Shown in pieces: positions 62,479 through 64,000 of a stretch of DNA of 64,000 bases. Within the stretch, counting starts at the first letter, position 1, and each line of letters starts with the position of its first letter. The translations under genes were made by a program, and so were the position numbers. Origin of the DNA: Psococerastis gibbosa (taxonomy: Eukaryota > Arthropoda > Insecta > Psocodea > Psocidae). The notes below the pieces were generated by a model. It worked only from the letters and a program-made list of their open reading frames with translations. It had not been told where the DNA came from and made no database searches. The stretch covers positions 38,659,047 through 38,723,046 of the forward strand of contig OZ020489.1 in assembly GCA_963971405.1 (NCBI GenBank). Direction: 5' to 3'.

Positions 62479-62814
62479 CAATAGGGAATATGAATAGGAT
62501 TGGCATACATGACGCTTTTCATATATGAATAAATATATGTATTTACCATAATATTGGGAGCAAAAAGTTGCGCGAATCTGGGTTTCGTTACCACCACGAG
62601 GTCTAGAAATTCTTGTCTAAGAGCTACAATGCCAACTTACAAAAATTAGTTTTACTAGCATATACAATAAAAATAATAAGTCATTGTTAGTAGTTTATGC
62701 CGTAACACAATGTGTTACGTTTTCAAATTGGCATGCTAGAGGATATAGAACGTACAAAATTGGCTGCCAAAATGCTGATGATTTATTGGTTTATTTAATT
62801 TAATGTTGTTATAT

Positions 62815-63012
62815 AGGTCTACTCAACTAGTAGAAGACTATTTCGTTCAACACATCCCACGGTATTTTAAATTTTTAGTGGGCCTACATTTTTCAAAATA
62901 ATCACGGGGGACTAAAATTTCAGTAGGCCTAGTAGAGTTAATGAAAAAACTGGAACCCCAAAATTAAAAAATCCCTATAATGTGATGCATGAATTATTGT
63001 CTTCTATCAAAT
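62815..63012. repeat. Palindromic element of the TAGAAGACTATTTC family
   Basis: CTAGTAGAAGACTATTTC with an imperfect mirror (AATTATTGTCTTCTATC) upstream of PI3K-C2; shares GGGGGACTAAAATTTC with the 51.2-kb copy. Confidence 0.55.
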
Positions 63013-63720
63013 CTATCATAATTTTTTCAGCAAATTAAGTAAAAATTTAAATATCAGATTTAGGTGTACAGATTTTTTACGTTCCATATCAATATTTACG
63101 TCCAATCAAAACTGCAACGCAAATCATGTAATTTTTAAAAAAAAGTTGCAATAACTGTCACTGTACGTCATCTCTGTTTACGATAATGCCTTCCTGGCGT
63201 ATCAACGGTTTTATTACTGATTAAACTAGTTTCAATTCAATTAACTTCCGTAAATGATAAGGAATGCAAAAGAGAAGAGAGAATAAAATTAAAGTAGGCA
63301 AATAATTGCAGCATCCATTTTCTAATAAAGGAATTTTATTGGAACAAGACATGCAAGACAGCCCTAAGTTAAACCCTGCTATTTTTAAATGTATCCACAT
63401 GGATTGAGCAATTTAGAGAGAATTATGCGTACCTTTCGATAACGATTTAATTGTAGCTTAATTAATATAATTAGATAACGTGGGAAATTTTAGAAAATAT
63501 AAAAACATAACGTCAAATTAATAAGCTAATGAAGTGATAAACAAACTGACGCCATTTTATTTTTTATACGTTTTCTAGTGACACGACTGTATTTAGACTT
63601 CCCGCCAACTACTTTCAAAATACCTTTGAACTTTTCAATATAACTTCAGCTGACTACAAATAATTATTGAAAAATAATAATAATTGGATTTAATGCTTAG
63701 AAGCCAAGTATTACGATTAG
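63013..63720. other. Upstream flank of PI3K-C2
   Basis: A+T-rich; may hold the promoter and a 5' UTR exon, but I cannot identify either. CAAACTGACGCCATTTTAT near 63543 resembles the AAAATGGCGTC motif in hairpin loops. Confidence 0.35.
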
Positions 63721-63734
63721 GATCGTTATTGGCA

Positions 63735-64000
63735 TTGGCGTAGATTCCCAACATTTCTGGGCGGGGGCTTTAGGACCCTAAGACTTTAATCCCCCGGAGA
63801 AAAAAAAATCGATAATTGGGCCCAAATTAGTGAGGTTTTACGCATATTATACCTTGGAAAAATGGGGGCCCGGGGGTCTCCCCCGAAGAAAAAAATTGAT
63901 GAATAGGCCCAAATTCTGGAGGTTTCATGCATTTTGCAAGCAGTACAGTTGAGATTTTACAGACGAATACATTTACCACTGAGGGGGCTCCGGGGGTCTC
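63735..64000. repeat. Start of a G-rich repeat with an internal tandem, cut by the window edge
   Basis: Begins like an hAT end (ATTGGCGTAGATTCCCAAC). Two to three imperfect units share GGGGGTCTCCCCCG, AAAAAAAT(C/T)GAT and GGCCCAAATT. Confidence 0.45.

Noticed and set aside
62252-62506. N-terminal extension of PI3K-C2
   Set aside because: The open frame upstream of the ATG runs through a SINE B copy and lies beyond a good splice acceptor.

Overview
This is animal nuclear DNA, most likely from an arthropod and probably an insect. The genes are split by short-to-medium GT-AG introns, the non-coding DNA is A+T-rich, and it is packed with tRNA-derived SINEs, 5'-truncated RNase-H LINEs, hAT-like elements and palindromic MITEs. 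A hemipteran would fit, but nothing here proves it.

Four protein genes can be read. Residue numbers below come from joining the exons.
(1) Plus strand, left edge to 11024: nucleoporin Nup58 (p58/p45), missing its 5' exons.
(2) Minus strand, 25334 down to 14973: a complete membrane-anchored NADH-cytochrome b5 reductase, 6 coding exons, 308 aa, convergent with Nup58.
(3) Plus strand, 26077-38744: a complete RECQL5-type DNA helicase, 11 coding exons, 1267 aa, divergent from (2) across a 742-bp interval that carries YY1/Pho-like motifs.
(4) Minus strand, 62251 down to 45434: a complete class II phosphatidylinositol 3-kinase (PI3K-C2), 9 coding exons, 1725 aa, convergent with RECQL5.
The products act in nuclear transport, lipid redox, DNA repair and endocytic lipid signalling; I see no shared pathway.

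The most unusual content is non-coding. At least twenty copies or part-copies of a snap-back element family lie in introns and intergenic DNA (98-475 bp). Each starts GGCG and ends CGCC, usually between matching 3-bp duplications (TTA, TAA, TAT, TAC, TTT or TTG). Many share a central core, GTGGTAGCAGACAT. Between ends and core lie arms that differ greatly from element to element yet mirror each other within one element, including private substitutions. Three loci carry one such palindrome inside another. I regard this modular palindrome family as the best candidate for something undescribed.

Other points of note: three decayed tandem relics of a Nup58 exon; SINEs, hairpins and a LINE sitting within a few to about 60 bp of splice sites in PI3K-C2 and RECQL5; and a PCNA-binding box and a 201-bp in-frame duplication in the RECQL5 tail. 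I saw no LTR retrovirus-like element, Polinton, CRISPR array, rRNA gene or functional tRNA gene.
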